From NCBI GenBank assembly GCA_025458755.1, contig JALORT010000433.1, positions 1-5,196 on the forward strand: DNA of 5,196 bases. The letters are read 5' to 3'. Under the pieces are notes generated by a model. That model was not told where the DNA came from. It saw only the letters and a program-made list of their open reading frames with translations, and searched no databases. This document shows, one piece after another, positions 5,177 to 5,196 of the stretch. The DNA is from Methylotetracoccus sp. Lineage in GTDB: Bacteria > Pseudomonadota > Gammaproteobacteria > Methylococcales > Methylococcaceae. Within the stretch, counting starts at the first letter, position 1, and the number at the start of each line of letters is the position of its first letter. The translations under genes were made by a program, and so were the position numbers.

Positions 5177-5196
5177 CTCTCTCCACCTCCACGCAC

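Noticed and set aside
1..5196. CRISPR array, tRNA or rRNA genes
   Set aside because: No regularly spaced repeats and no tRNA- or rRNA-like segments were noticed on either strand.

Overview
The window is GC-rich bacterial DNA. It is most likely from a betaproteobacterium with a PEP-CTERM/exosortase surface-protein system, such as the Rhodocyclales/Accumulibacter-like floc formers; that placement is an inference from gene content, not a measurement. Two things support it. One is a textbook PEP-CTERM protein: signal peptide, VPEP motif, short hydrophobic segment and arginine cluster. The other is a convergent gene of the exosortase-associated acyltransferase type (TIGR03694-like), a family known almost only from genomes with exosortases.

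Layout from left to right. (1) Positions 1-554, minus strand: the N-terminal 184 residues of a gene that runs off the left edge. It has a PPC-like beta-sandwich followed by the start of a serralysin/RTX-like repeat region. It has a strong ribosome binding site and a good sigma-70-type promoter (670-698), which is bracketed by two different tandem repeats. (2) 745-1162, plus strand: the decayed N-terminal part of what looks like an HTH transposase-type protein, broken by a frameshift near 980. No gene is visible from there to about 1378. (3) 1379-1605: a regulatory region with a near-consensus sigma-54 promoter (1504-1520) and a perfect IHF consensus (1462-1474), leading to (4) the PEP-CTERM gene (1606-2475) and a strong hairpin terminator (2507-2540) that can work in both directions. 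(5) On the minus strand, reading towards that terminator, is a likely operon: a hypothetical ORF region (4743-5176, possibly frameshifted), a 436-residue FeeM-like GNAT acyltransferase fused to a PilZ-like domain (3433-4743), and a broken exosortase-associated acyltransferase (2698-3365).

How they may work together: the PEP-CTERM protein is probably exported and processed by an exosortase encoded elsewhere, under RpoN control. The two minus-strand acyltransferases belong to the broad LuxI/FeeM-like GNAT group that makes N-acyl amino acid or acyl-homoserine-lactone-like molecules from acyl-ACP or acyl-CoA. The PilZ-like tail suggests that one of them responds to cyclic di-GMP. The other has lost a central segment and changes reading frame, so the FeeM-PilZ protein may be the only working acyltransferase of the pair. 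The most interesting items are the FeeM-PilZ fusion, the complete sigma-54/IHF architecture in front of the PEP-CTERM gene, and the split acyltransferase.
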